From positions 62,001 through 126,000 of the forward strand of contig NZ_MBSS01000005.1 in NCBI RefSeq assembly GCF_001695855.1: DNA of 64,000 nt. Reading direction: 5' to 3'. Source of the stretch: Ensifer sp. LC163 (GTDB lineage Bacteria; Pseudomonadota; Alphaproteobacteria; Rhizobiales; Rhizobiaceae). Positions within the stretch are counted from its first letter, which is position 1. Every line of letters starts with the position of its first letter. Shown here one piece after another: positions 28,909 through 37,398 of this stretch. The notes under the pieces are model-generated. The model searched no databases. It was not told the origin of the DNA and saw only the letters and a list, made by a program, of their open reading frames with translations. The translations under genes and the position numbers were made by a program.

Positions 28909-29120
28909 CTCAGCATCCCTTCACATTCAATGTTTGCGTGTTGCCGACGATGCTATCGCATGACTGCAGCGTTCGAAACCGGTTTGGCGGAAACGGGAGG
29001 AAACGCACTGTCGCCGAAATGGTGCCTTTTGGCAGGCGAGGCGGGCGATGGAAAAGACGAAGACGGCGGCCACCGGAAATCCCGGGGCCGCCGTTCAACC
29101 TATGGCCCTGTCGGGGGCTT

Positions 29121-29396
29121 TTAGTGGCGATATTGCTGGATGCGTGTCGTGCGCAGGCCGGCCAGACCGTGATCGTTGATGGAGGACTGCCAGGACAGGA
29201 ATTCCTCGACAGTGAGGGTATAGCGTTCGCACGCTTCCTCAAGGCTCAAAAGGCCGCCGCGGACAGCGGCAACCACCTCAGCCTTCCTGCGGATAACCCA
29301 GCGCCGGGTATTCGCCGGCGGCAGATCCGCAATCGTCAGAGGGCTGCCATCGGGGCCGATGACATATTTTACACGTGGTCGCATCATTTCGGTCAT
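29121..29396 (-). CDS. sciP: CtrA inhibitor SciP (DUF1153)
   Basis: Small helix-turn-helix protein that in Caulobacter binds CtrA-bound promoters and blocks CtrA-dependent transcription. The 91-residue protein has the highly conserved block RPRVKYVIGPDGSPLTIAD, the basic helix RRWVIRRKAEVVAAV and the HTH region LSLEEACERYTLTVEEFLSW. It is 1.6 kb from ctrA, so regulator and antagonist are near each other here. Confidence 0.92.
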   Translation of the reverse strand: MTEMMRPRVKYVIGPDGSPLTIADLPPANTRRWVIRRKAEVVAAVRGGLLSLEEACERYTLTVEEFLSWQSSINDHGLAGLRTTRIQQYRH

Positions 29397-29882
29397 GGGA
29401 CTCTCTACACAAACTCAAGACCATATGAGCCTGACCTTAGCCCGCCACATTTAACATTTGCCTAAGCCGTCAGTAACGATTTGCTCATAATTTTAAATAC
29501 TTCCGCACACTCCCTCGATCACTTCCGCAACGTCCCGCCGGCGATCGCGACGCCTGTCGCGCTCGACAATAGCCGCCTTATTGTCCGGAAAGCTCTGGAT
29601 TATCGCGGATTTTACATGGGAGCCATGCAATTACCACATTTCACTTTAACTAAAATTCTTGGTAACGAGGCGCCGAAATAAAGGATGAGCGACGTTTGTG
29701 CGCTCCCGATTCATTCTTGGTGCATCGTCATATTTTCACAACCGGTCGCGTTGCTTTCGCGGGCATGCCGGAGAGGGTGGCTGTATTCTGGCTGCCGGGT
29801 GAAGTTCATGCGCCGGATGATTTTCGGGGCCGTTGTATTCTCTCGACCAGGCGCGTTGGCACTGGTGATGTGGTGATCAGAG
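29397..29882. other. Non-coding region between sciP and the LuxR gene
   Basis: About 490 bases, more AT-rich at both ends than its surroundings. It must hold the sciP promoter; TTTAAC near 29449 and TTTAACTAA near 29645 are the only CtrA-like half-sites I see. Short open frames in 29481-29899 lack ribosome binding sites and recognisable content. Confidence 0.4.
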
Positions 29883-30632
29883 ATGAAGGAATCGAATGAC
29901 CCAGCCTTGCTGCGCGAGGCTGAGACGGCGGAGATGATTTCCGAAATCGATACGGCTGCCGTCCGCACCGAATACGAGCTTCTGCATCTGATGCGGCGGT
30001 TGATCGCGCGTTACGGTTTTGGCCATTTCATGATCGCGCGCCTGCCGCTGGCCGAGCAGCAGCGCTTTTCAGAACGCCTGGTGCTGAGCAATTGGCCGTC
30101 CGAGTTGGTGCGCCAATACGACGCCTGCGAGACCTTTCAGTCGAGCGTGCTGGTCGAGCGCCTGCGCGGCACCAAGCTGCCGGTGACCGGCGGCGCCGAG
30201 CTGCTCGACGCCGCCGGCAAGCCAGCCGACGAGGCGATGGTGCACCGGCTACTTGCCCATCCCGAAATGGCGCGTCACTTCGCCGTCCAGTTGCACACCA
30301 GCAGCGGCGACCCCTTCGTCGCCATGCTGTCCGGGCGGCGCGAGCCGCCGGTCGGCGTCGAGCAGGCGACGCTGTATCTCTCGCTCGTTCAACTGTTCGA
30401 ATGCCTCGAGCGCACCTTCGACACCGGCAGCTCGGCGCGTGAAAAGCTGTCGAGCCGCGAGATCGAGTGTCTGCGCTGGGCCGCCGCCGGCAAGAGCAGC
30501 GACGAGATCGCCATCATCCTCGGCATCTCCACCTACACGGTCAGCAGCTATTTCAAGAGCGCGACCCGCAAGCTCGACGCCGTCAACCGCATGCAGGCGA
30601 TCGCCCGCGCCATGCGGCTGAAACTGATCTGA
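29883..30632 (+). CDS. LuxR family transcriptional regulator
   Basis: A 249-residue regulator: N-terminal region of about 165 residues in the position of an autoinducer-binding domain (FGHFMIARLPLAEQQRFSERL, LSNWPSELVRQYD) and a C-terminal LuxR-type helix-turn-helix (LSSREIECLRWAAAGKSSDE, then STYTVSSYFKSATRKLDAVN). No luxI-type synthase is in the window, so it is a LuxR solo here. The pairing with flagellar and CtrA genes recalls VisN/VisR-like motility regulators, but identity is not established. Confidence 0.85.
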   Translation: MKESNDPALLREAETAEMISEIDTAAVRTEYELLHLMRRLIARYGFGHFMIARLPLAEQQRFSERLVLSNWPSELVRQYDACETFQSSVLVERLRGTKLPVTGGAELLDAAGKPADEAMVHRLLAHPEMARHFAVQLHTSSGDPFVAMLSGRREPPVGVEQATLYLSLVQLFECLERTFDTGSSAREKLSSREIECLRWAAAGKSSDEIAIILGISTYTVSSYFKSATRKLDAVNRMQAIARAMRLKLI

Positions 30633-30712
30633 GGCAGGCCCGCCGCGGCCGGCCTTTCGCCATGGCACCGCCCTTGCCGCCGGGCGGACAAGTTTCTATA
30701 TGTCGGCGATTA

Positions 30713-30817
30713 GAGCATGTCGCGCAAAAGTGCGCAGCGGTTTTGCGATAACGACATGCCCAAAGACAGGAACGTAAAGCGCAACAAGCGAATCCTAGAG
30801 ATCGCGACGCGCTTTGG
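30713..30817 (+). repeat. Palindromic repeat family A, copy 4
   Basis: AGCATGTCGCGCAAAAGTG and GCAGCGGTTTTGCGATAACG followed by the second arm AAAGCGCAACAAGCGAATCC, nearly identical to copy 2. Confidence 0.8.
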
Positions 30818-30877
30818 AGCACCCCGCTTTCAAGTGGAACCGCAGGAAGCGGAGAAGATGTTCTGGAATTTTAGTGC

Positions 30878-30919
30878 TGCAGCGATCTTTGCGCGACTGA
30901 TAAGACGCGCGGCGCTGTA
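30878..30919 (+). repeat. Palindromic repeat family B, copy 4 (module 2 only)
   Basis: TGCAGCGATCTTTGCGCG and AAGACGCGCGGCGCTGTA, oriented as copy 1 but lacking the TTAAATC module. It shows that the two modules can occur apart. Confidence 0.75.
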
Positions 30920-31022
30920 GAAGCGAGAGCGGGCCGCGCGCTATTTGCCCGGCATTGCATCGCATGAAGCGTGAAACAGGGGCGAGCGCTGTCGCCGCCA
31001 CCCGAAGGCCGGATTGGATCCC

Positions 31023-32219
31023 GTGAATAGTTTCGATTTTGACCGTAAGCCCGAAGATACGCGTGTCGTCGTCGCCATGTCCGGCGGTGTCGATAGTTCC
31101 GTCGTCGCCGGCCTGCTCAAACGCGAGGGTTATGACGTTCTCGGCATCACGCTGCAGCTTTACGATCATGGCGCTGCCGTGCACCGTGCCGGCTCCTGCT
31201 GCGCCGGCCAGGATATCGACGATGCGCGCCGCGTCTGCGAAACGCTCGGCATCCCCCATTACGTGCTCGACTATGAAGCGCGCTTCCGCGAAACGGTGAT
31301 CAACCCGTTTGCCGAAAGCTATGTCGCCGGCGAAACGCCGATCCCCTGTGTTGCCTGCAACCAGACGGTCAAGTTCGCCGATCTCTTGGCGACCGCCAAG
31401 GAGCTCGGCGCCGATGCGCTGGCGACCGGCCACTATATCCGTTCGCGGCCGAGCCCGAACCCGCGCTATGCCGGCCAGCGGGCGCTCTATCGCCCGACCG
31501 ACGCCGACCGCGACCAGAGCTATTTCCTCTTTGCCACCACGCAGGAGCAGATCGACTATCTGCGCTTCCCGCTCGGCCACCTCTCCAAGGCCGAGACGCG
31601 GGTGCTGGCCGAAGAGATGGGCCTTGTCGTCGCCCAGAAGGCCGACAGCCAGGACATCTGTTTCGTGCCGCAGGGCAAGTACAGCGACATCGTTTCCAAG
31701 CTGAAGCCGAATGCGGCGCTTGCCGGCGAGATCGTGCATCTCGATGGCCGCGTGCTTGGCAGCCATGACGGCATTTTGCACTACACCATCGGCCAGCGCC
31801 GCGGCATCGGCATCGCCACCGGCGAGCCGCTCTATGTCGTCTATCTCGACGCCCGCTCGCGCCGCGTCATCGTCGGCCCCAAGGAAGCGCTGGAAACGCG
31901 CCGGGTTTACCTGCGCGACGTCAACTGGCTGGGCGACGAGGATCTCGAAGTCGTCGCGGCTGCGGGCTTCGACTGCTTCGCCAAGGTCCGCTCCACCCGC
32001 CAGCCGGCGCCCGCCATCCTCAAGCGCGACGCCGAGGGTCTTTATGTCGAGCTTGCCGAGGGCGAAGCCGGCATCGCGCCGGGCCAGGCCTGCGCGCTCT
32101 ATTCCGGCGTCGGCGAAGACGCCCGCGTCTATGGCGGCGGCTTCATCCGCAAATCCGAGCGCGAAGCCGGCGCCGAAGCCGCATTGAAGGTGCTTCTGGC
32201 GGCGCCTGCGGCTGCCTGA
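31023..32219 (+). CDS. mnmA: tRNA-specific 2-thiouridylase MnmA
   Basis: Makes 2-thiouridine at wobble position 34 of tRNAs for Lys, Glu and Gln. The PP-loop motif [10 protein letters not shown] lies near the N-terminus, the two catalytic cysteines are in [11 protein letters not shown] and [10 protein letters not shown], and the C-terminal beta-barrel is complete. The GTG at 31023 ([17 protein letters not shown]) gives the common 398-residue form; a TTG nine bases earlier is an alternative. Confidence 0.95.
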   Translation: MNSFDFDRKPEDTRVVVAMSGGVDSSVVAGLLKREGYDVLGITLQLYDHGAAVHRAGSCCAGQDIDDARRVCETLGIPHYVLDYEARFRETVINPFAESYVAGETPIPCVACNQTVKFADLLATAKELGADALATGHYIRSRPSPNPRYAGQRALYRPTDADRDQSYFLFATTQEQIDYLRFPLGHLSKAETRVLAEEMGLVVAQKADSQDICFVPQGKYSDIVSKLKPNAALAGEIVHLDGRVLGSHDGILHYTIGQRRGIGIATGEPLYVVYLDARSRRVIVGPKEALETRRVYLRDVNWLGDEDLEVVAAAGFDCFAKVRSTRQPAPAILKRDAEGLYVELAEGEAGIAPGQACALYSGVGEDARVYGGGFIRKSEREAGAEAALKVLLAAPAAA

Positions 32220-32240
32220 GGCAGACATTTCCGATGGCGC

Positions 32241-32261
32241 GGGAAAACTTCACATTTTCCC
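32241..32261 (+). terminator. Hairpin after mnmA
   Basis: GGGAAAA / TTTTCCC with a seven-base loop, 22 bases after the stop; probable terminator. Confidence 0.6.
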
Positions 32262-32272
32262 TGCGACTTGGC

Positions 32273-32301
32273 TTGACACTTGGCTGAACCGGGCCTTATA
32301 A
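32273..32301 (+). promoter_or_regulatory. Sigma-70 promoter of the tRNA-Met gene
   Basis: TTGACA at 32273-32278, exactly 17 bases, then TTATAA at 32296-32301. The tRNA begins about 50 bases downstream. Confidence 0.75.
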
Positions 32302-32353
32302 GCCGCCCGTCCAGTCAAGACGGCTTCACCTTCGAAGCCCTGACGCGGTACCC

Positions 32354-32430
32354 GGCGGAGTAGCTCAGTAGGTTAGAGCAGAGGAATCATAATCCTTGTG
32401 TCGGGGGTTCGAATCCCTCCTCCGCTACCA
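32354..32430 (+). tRNA. tRNA-Met (CAT)
   Basis: Full cloverleaf with encoded CCA: acceptor GGCGGAG / CTCCGCT, D-arm GCTCAGTAGGTTAGAGC, anticodon stem GAGGA / TCCTT with loop ATCATAA and anticodon CAT at 32388-32390, T-arm GGGGGTTCGAATCCCTC. Features look like the elongator Met type (no A1:C72 mismatch of initiators). A CAT anticodon can also be Ile2, the TilS substrate, so a small doubt remains. Confidence 0.93.
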
Positions 32431-32534
32431 ATTTTCTCATTGCGCATGAATGAAACGACAGCATTTCTAAAGTTAGATAGGCTGAATGTTATCGTGACGA
32501 TACCACAAGCGGGCCTGTTCAAGGGTTCGCGTAT

Positions 32535-33407
32535 TCATAGCGGTAGCGCTGCAAGCTCCAATATGAGCTGGTCCTCATCTTCGAGGGGTTGCATCACGTT
32601 CCTGTAAGCGCGTTGCATAAGGCGCGGCGCTTCGTCGTGGTCCGATGCATGGATCATCGTGAACATATGCTTTCCGTTTTGCCCTTCATGCTCGTAGATC
32701 GGAAACGAAAAGACGTTGCGGTATCCAAGCTCCTTCCGGAACCGTTCTTCGAATTCAAACGTCAGCTTGGTTGGTCCGAGTTTCTGTAAAGACTGCCAGT
32801 CGTCTCGTCCCCACCACCGGCGAGGGATGTCAATGTTTTTGGTGAAACCTGCTAACCCTCTCGACATCCACCCCACCCCGAGAAAATAGAAGAGCTCTAT
32901 TTTGTTTTGCCCTGCTGTCTTGTGGGAGGCTAATTTCTGGAGCGTCGCCCACTCACACTCGCACATAAACTGGTCAAGCAAGCAGAACGTAGCGGTCTTG
33001 TCGGTGATCACACCGCTCGCAAGGATGTTATCGATGGATTTATTGAAGTCACCGATCAGCACTTCGTATCGACGAGCTGGTTTTGTCGGTGATTGCTCGT
33101 TCTTCAGAGCTTGCAAGTATCCCGCTCGCTCGGGCTCAAGTTCACACCAGAAGAACTGCCGTAGGAATTTAGGCTCGCTCTCCACCACGAGCTTGGCTGC
33201 CCAGCTCTGAGGATTGGAAGGGTCCTTTGGTGCGGCAAAGCCGTCGATATAGGCGCCGTGTTTCGTAATAAAAACGAAGTACCGCAGGTAACGAGCTATT
33301 AGCTGGGCCTTATTCTCGGTCCAAACTTTGTGCTCTGCGTCTCTCCGCATTTTCATAGGAGAGAGTTGTTGGGGCGCATCGGGAAACAATTCTGGATGTT
33401 TTGCCAT
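32535..33407 (-). CDS. tcmP: Three-Cys-motif partner protein TcmP
   Basis: A 290-residue protein that fits the TcmP family: N-terminal VWTENKAQLIARYLRYFVFI, YIDGFAAP, LDQFMCECEWATLQ and RRWWGRDDW are the shared landmarks as I recall them. TcmP genes are found almost always beside a gene for a three-cysteine-motif protein of the phage Gp37/Gp68 kind, as here. Function is unknown; the distribution suggests mobile DNA or phage conflict. Base composition is more AT-rich and codon usage less biased than in the flanking genes, a sign of transfer. Confidence 0.8.
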   Translation of the reverse strand: MAKHPELFPDAPQQLSPMKMRRDAEHKVWTENKAQLIARYLRYFVFITKHGAYIDGFAAPKDPSNPQSWAAKLVVESEPKFLRQFFWCELEPERAGYLQALKNEQSPTKPARRYEVLIGDFNKSIDNILASGVITDKTATFCLLDQFMCECEWATLQKLASHKTAGQNKIELFYFLGVGWMSRGLAGFTKNIDIPRRWWGRDDWQSLQKLGPTKLTFEFEERFRKELGYRNVFSFPIYEHEGQNGKHMFTMIHASDHDEAPRLMQRAYRNVMQPLEDEDQLILELAALPL

Positions 33408-33445
33408 TCCTCATGGCATTCGATGGCCAGCGATTCGTCAAGGCG

Positions 33446-34279
33446 TCAGGCGGCATTCTCCTCAGGATAGCGCACGATTGGAAACTCACGGATCAGTTGT
33501 CCGTCGAGTAAGCCGCCTCCTTTGCCGAAAGTATCAAGCTCCTTCACTTCGCTGGGTGCCATGCCCTGCTCTTGCACAAGCGGGTTGTTGCCGATTGCGC
33601 CCCACTGTTTGTGGAACGCGGCAATGCCAAGGCGTTGGCAGTCGGATATTACATCGCGTGCCCATTGAGCTAACATTGGCCGTGCGCCGTGGCCGCTTTC
33701 GCCACCGCTGATTAGCCAGTTCGGCTTCGGGTCGTTTTCTGCAATCCGGAGCGGTCCGATGGCAGGTTCGTAGGATATGAACCAAACTGCCGCCGGCACT
33801 TCTGCGATGAAGCGTTTTCGCTGCTCGTACCGGGTTTGGTCCTCGGCAGTGAAGCCGAGCCAAACGTTTGCGTAGCCGTGATCTCCCCAGTCATTTGGCA
33901 GCATCTTGCGGATATTCTGCGGACGCTTGGTCAGAAGCTGCCAATCCAGAGCGGGCGTCGCTTTAATAATGCAGAAAAGCTCCTCACGCCAAACAGGGTC
34001 AGCCTTATTGTCGAAGACGTCAGCTAGTGACGCGCAGAATACTCTCTGGCGACGACCGTGCTGCGCAGCGAACTGTGCAGATTTTTTCTGCCAAATGTGG
34101 GGGGCTTTCCAATAAGCCTCTGTGGTCCGCTTGCGAGGTGAGTTTCCCCATTTCACATGCCCAGATCTTTTCGACCATGCTTCCGCGTAGCAGTTGTCGC
34201 AACCTGGGCTAATGTTCGTGCAACCGGTCCAAGGATTGAACGTGTGATCGGTCCACTCAATCGTTGAGTTCATGGCCAT
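33446..34279 (-). CDS. Phage Gp37/Gp68-type three-cysteine protein (DUF5131)
   Basis: A 277-residue protein with the N-terminal signature IEWTDHTFNPWTGCTNISPG followed by CDNCYAE, giving the three clustered cysteines in C-x6-C-x2-C spacing. Further landmarks are RVFCASLADVFD, WQLLTKRPQNI, WFISYEPAIGPL and WLISGGESGHGARP. The cluster looks like a metal or iron-sulphur site. The ATG at 34279 was chosen because AAGGAG lies seven bases upstream; a longer frame to 34366 has no ribosome site. It is upstream of tcmP by 38 bases in the same direction, so the two form one operon. Confidence 0.82.
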   Translation of the reverse strand: MAMNSTIEWTDHTFNPWTGCTNISPGCDNCYAEAWSKRSGHVKWGNSPRKRTTEAYWKAPHIWQKKSAQFAAQHGRRQRVFCASLADVFDNKADPVWREELFCIIKATPALDWQLLTKRPQNIRKMLPNDWGDHGYANVWLGFTAEDQTRYEQRKRFIAEVPAAVWFISYEPAIGPLRIAENDPKPNWLISGGESGHGARPMLAQWARDVISDCQRLGIAAFHKQWGAIGNNPLVQEQGMAPSEVKELDTFGKGGGLLDGQLIREFPIVRYPEENAA

Positions 34280-34491
34280 CGCGCTACTCCTTGCATCAAA
34301 TCGGTTGCATCGTACCTTCAACTCACATGGTTCCCAAAGATTTAAAATCGACCTTTGAAGGTCCACTAAATGTGCGTTTCAGCCCGGACAGAGGAACTGC
34401 GGGAACTCGCAGCGCATTATCGCTACCGAACGTACCTCTCCGTGACCGGAACGGTCGGTCAAACTGGGACAGGCGGCGATCCTATCCGCAC

Positions 34492-35553
34492 TCACCCATG
34501 ACTATGCCGGTGATGCAGGTCCGGATAATGCGGGTGTTTATGCCGCATCGGTTCGTGCCGGTGCCAGTGGGAATGCGGTTCGGTGACCGGCCCGTCGTGG
34601 CTGTGGGTGTGATGCTCGTCGTGGATATGGGCGTGTTCGTGTTCGAGCGCCTCGTGGGCGTGTTCGTGGTCGTGGCGCTCGGCCAGGTGCATCCAGAGGC
34701 CGAAGGCCATCAGCAGGCCGGCTGAGAGGAATTGTAGGGTGATCGCGTCGCGGAACAGCGCGATCGAAAGCAGTGCGCCGATAAAGGGGGCGAGCGAGAA
34801 ATAGGCGCCGGTTCGCGCCGTGCCGAGATGGCGCAGGCCGAGCATGAACAGCACGAGGCTGATGCCGACGCCGAGGAAGCCGACGAGGGCTGCGGCAGTG
34901 GTGAGGCCGGCAGACGGCAGCGAGGCGCCGAGCGACAGGGCAAGCACGAGGTTGGTGGCGCCGGCGGCCAAGCCCTTGATCATGGCGATCTGGACGGGAT
35001 CGGCGGAGGAGAGCTTGCGCGTCAGATTGTTGTCGATGCCCCAGGCAAGGCAGGCGCCTGATATCAGCAGGCTGCCGCGATCGAGGCTCAGGCCCGCACC
35101 GTTCCACGACAGGAGAACCGCGCCGCAGAGAATTGCGGCTGCCCCCAGCAGCAGCCGGCGATCGACGTTCTCGCGAAACACCAGCCAGGCGATGGCCATC
35201 GTTGCCAGACCCTCGAGGTTCAGGAGCAGCGATCCGGAGGCGGCCGTGGTCTGGGACAGGCCGAACATCAGCAGCAGCGGGCCGAGCACACCGCCGAACA
35301 GGATGACTGACATCAGCCAGGGAATGTCGGCGCGCGCCAGCGGCGCTTCGACGCCATCAAGCCCGACCAGAGCGCGGGCGCGGTGGATGATCGCCAGGCC
35401 AATCCCGGCGCCGAGATAAAGCATGCCCGCCAGCAGCCAGGGATCGACAGCGCCGAGCAGCAGCTTCGAAAGCGGCGTCGAGGCGCCGAAGAGAACGGCC
35501 GAGCCCAAAGCGAGGGGAACGCCGGGCCAGAGGTGGGAATGATCGCTCGACAT
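34492..35553 (-). CDS. DMT family permease with histidine-rich C-terminal tail
   Basis: Ten-helix EamA-type inner-membrane transporter (about residues 10-290) with a last 65 residues that contain 24 histidines (DHEHAHEALEHEHAHIHDEH). Such tails bind Ni, Co, Zn or Cu in metal transporters, so I infer a metal-linked substrate or metal sensing; ordinary DMT permeases lack the tail. Start 35553 (MSSDHSHLWPG) chosen as the shorter form; an ATG at 35580 is possible. It lies just beyond the lower-GC insertion and has normal composition. Confidence 0.8.
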   Translation of the reverse strand: MSSDHSHLWPGVPLALGSAVLFGASTPLSKLLLGAVDPWLLAGMLYLGAGIGLAIIHRARALVGLDGVEAPLARADIPWLMSVILFGGVLGPLLLMFGLSQTTAASGSLLLNLEGLATMAIAWLVFRENVDRRLLLGAAAILCGAVLLSWNGAGLSLDRGSLLISGACLAWGIDNNLTRKLSSADPVQIAMIKGLAAGATNLVLALSLGASLPSAGLTTAAALVGFLGVGISLVLFMLGLRHLGTARTGAYFSLAPFIGALLSIALFRDAITLQFLSAGLLMAFGLWMHLAERHDHEHAHEALEHEHAHIHDEHHTHSHDGPVTEPHSHWHRHEPMRHKHPHYPDLHHRHSHG

Positions 35554-35796
35554 CGCAGACTTTCTGGCAATAGGTGACATCGGCCACGAGGCGGCCGGTG
35601 CGCTCCATCCAAGCAGCTAAGTTTTGCGAAGGGAAGTCTTTGTCGACGTCGGCAAGGGGGCGAGGGTTTCTCCTCCACGCCGATCGGTCGTTCATGCGCC
35701 GGTGTCGGCCACAGGCCGTGTCCGATGCTGGCGAGGAGGTGCTGCCGATATCGGCGCCGCTCAGGCGGCGAACGGAGACGGTGTCCGTGGCTGCGG

Positions 35797-35943
35797 TTAT
35801 TCGTGGATCGACGAGGTGATCACGCTGTAGTCGGGCGCGGTGATATCCGTGCGGTATTGGGACAGGGCAACATGCATGAAGGCGATCACTGCGACCGAGA
35901 AGGCGAGCACTGTGATGGAAACGCCGAAACCGGTCTTGATCAT
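35797..35943 (-). CDS. Short single-pass membrane protein (48 residues)
   Basis: MIKTGFGVSITVLAFSVAVI begins a 48-residue product with one transmembrane helix (about residues 7-27) and a polar tail (SQYRTDITAPDYSVITSSIH). The ATG at 35943 has a strong GGAGGA about seven bases upstream, which is the main support. A longer frame from 35988 lacks such a site. No family recognised. Confidence 0.55.
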   Translation of the reverse strand: MIKTGFGVSITVLAFSVAVIAFMHVALSQYRTDITAPDYSVITSSIHE

Positions 35944-36343
35944 GCCCGTATCCTCCAAGCCTTGTGTTTGTCGATGGGAGACTGTCAAACCGTGGCACGG
36001 AGACTATCGTGTGGCGTCGACTGCGCTGTTCCCCGGGTAACACGCCGTATGGTTACTGATTTCTGAACGGAGAATGCTGTCGGCAAGGCCATCGCCCGAT
36101 CGGCACGGGGAGATCACCATAGCGTGAGACGGGAACGGGGTTGGCGCGGGCCCTTGTTGAAGGCAAGAGCGGCAGCCAGCTTGAAGAATTCGCTTTCGTG
36201 CGTATTGTGGCGAGCCCATGCGCATGCGTTCCGAGATGGCGTTATTGTCTCCCATTGCTGTTTGCGCCTGTGACACTCGCCAGAAGGCGTGCCTTCGTCA
36301 GTGGTTCACGAAAGCGAACGGCCATTTCATAGTGATTTCTCAG
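35944..36343. other. Non-coding stretch
   Basis: About 400 bases between the short membrane protein and the next acetyltransferase. I see no gene, repeat copy or clear regulatory site. Confidence 0.4.
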
Positions 36344-36784
36344 ATGACGATTTCCATTCGTTGTTCCCGTCCCGCCGATTTTCCGCGCACGCTCGATATC
36401 TGGCGCAGCGCCGTCGTTGCGACCCATGACTTTCTCTCAAGCGAAGATTTCGCTGCCATCGAACAGATGGTCGCCACCCAGTACCTGCCGCAGGCGGCGC
36501 TGTGGATTGCTGTCGATGCCGCCGATGTCGCCCTTGGCTTCATGGGCATGAGCGAGGCGCGGATCGACGCCCTGTTCGTCCATGCCGAGGCCCGCGGCGG
36601 CGGTGTCGGGCGCGTGCTGGTAGAACATGCGGCCACGCTGCATCCGGTGCTGACGGTCGATGTCAACGAGCAGAATCGTTCCGGTGCAGGCTTCTACGCC
36701 CGTCTGGGATTTGAAACCACCGGCCGTTCGCCGGTCGATGACGACGGCCGGCCCTATCCGCTGCTGCATCTGCGCCGGGCGTAA
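36344..36784 (+). CDS. GNAT family N-acetyltransferase (YjaB-like)
   Basis: A 146-residue acetyltransferase with IDALFVHAEARGGGVGRVLVEHA as the acetyl-CoA loop and VDVNEQNRSGAGFYARLGFETTGRSPVDDDGRPYPLLHL as the C-terminal motif. The ending DDDGRPYPLLHLRR is typical of the YjaB/YafP branch. Substrate unknown. The ATG at 36344 begins at the conserved first strand (MTISIRCSRPADF). Confidence 0.8.
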   Translation: MTISIRCSRPADFPRTLDIWRSAVVATHDFLSSEDFAAIEQMVATQYLPQAALWIAVDAADVALGFMGMSEARIDALFVHAEARGGGVGRVLVEHAATLHPVLTVDVNEQNRSGAGFYARLGFETTGRSPVDDDGRPYPLLHLRRA

Positions 36785-36813
36785 TCCGGCCGGCCGCTGC
36801 CCGGCTGCCGGTG

Positions 36814-37398
36814 TCAAACGCCGTCTGCGGTGTCGATCTCGATGAAAAACAGCTCGCACGGCGCCGGCGCCTTCAACGTGACGGCAAGCGGCCCGGAGAG
36901 CGTCATGGCGTCGCCGGCCGCAAGCGCAAGCATCTGCCCGTTGGCGTCCAGCGTCACCGCACCGCGATGACAAAAGAGCATGGCGGTGGCAGCCTCGCTC
37001 GCCAGCGAATGCTCGCCCTCGACCGCCAGCCTGCGCACGTGATGCGTCAGCTTGCCTCTCCGTGTCATGACATTGAGGTCGACGATCGTGCCGTCGATCA
37101 GGCTGGCCGAAGTGGCAACGTCGGCGGGAAAGGCAAGGGGTGCATCCGCCTCCGTCAATCGGGCCGGGTCGCGACCGTCGATCAGCAGCGTCATGCCGTT
37201 GCCTCTAAGGATCGACAGCGTGCGGTCGATGCCGGGAAAAGCGGAGAACGGGCCATCGCTTGCGACGGTCGCCATGCTCACCCGCCAGTCAAACTCCGAA
37301 AGCGACGCGCCGTCCGGGAAGACTGATATCTCGATGGTTTCGCCGCCGCCGTTTTTCCAGGGCATGCGCTTGTGGCCGGAGGCGGGCAGGAACTTCAT
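36814..37398 (-). CDS. hutD: HutD family protein
   Basis: Cupin-fold protein of the HutD/Ves family, which accompanies histidine utilisation genes; in Pseudomonas HutD is thought to limit hut expression. The 194-residue protein has the family N-terminus KRMPWKNGGGETIEISVFP and the motif SMATVASDGPFSAFPGIDRTL. Its ATG overlaps the stop of hutH2 by four bases (ATGA), so the genes are translationally coupled. Last gene of the operon. Confidence 0.92.
   Translation of the reverse strand: MKFLPASGHKRMPWKNGGGETIEISVFPDGASLSEFDWRVSMATVASDGPFSAFPGIDRTLSILRGNGMTLLIDGRDPARLTEADAPLAFPADVATSASLIDGTIVDLNVMTRRGKLTHHVRRLAVEGEHSLASEAATAMLFCHRGAVTLDANGQMLALAAGDAMTLSGPLAVTLKAPAPCELFFIEIDTADGV

Noticed and set aside
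29481-29899. Three short plus-strand frames between sciP and the LuxR gene
   Set aside because: No ribosome binding site, no recognisable domain, and one overlaps the LuxR start; treated as non-coding.
8143-30919. Repeated palindromes considered as a CRISPR array or IS ends
   Set aside because: Copies are kilobases apart, in both orientations, without spacers, target duplications or transposase.
31014-31022. TTG start for mnmA
   Set aside because: The conserved protein begins at the GTG nine bases later; both remain possible but the GTG form matches the usual length.
32354-34491. Integration site at the 3' end of tRNA-Met
   Set aside because: I looked for a second copy of the tRNA 3' end (TTCGAATCCCTCC) beyond the two-gene insertion and for an integrase; neither is present, so no att sites are claimed.
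34264-34725. Plus-strand frame rich in Val and Met antisense to the His-rich tail
   Set aside because: It is the complement of the His codons (GTG/ATG) of the DMT permease and has no homology.
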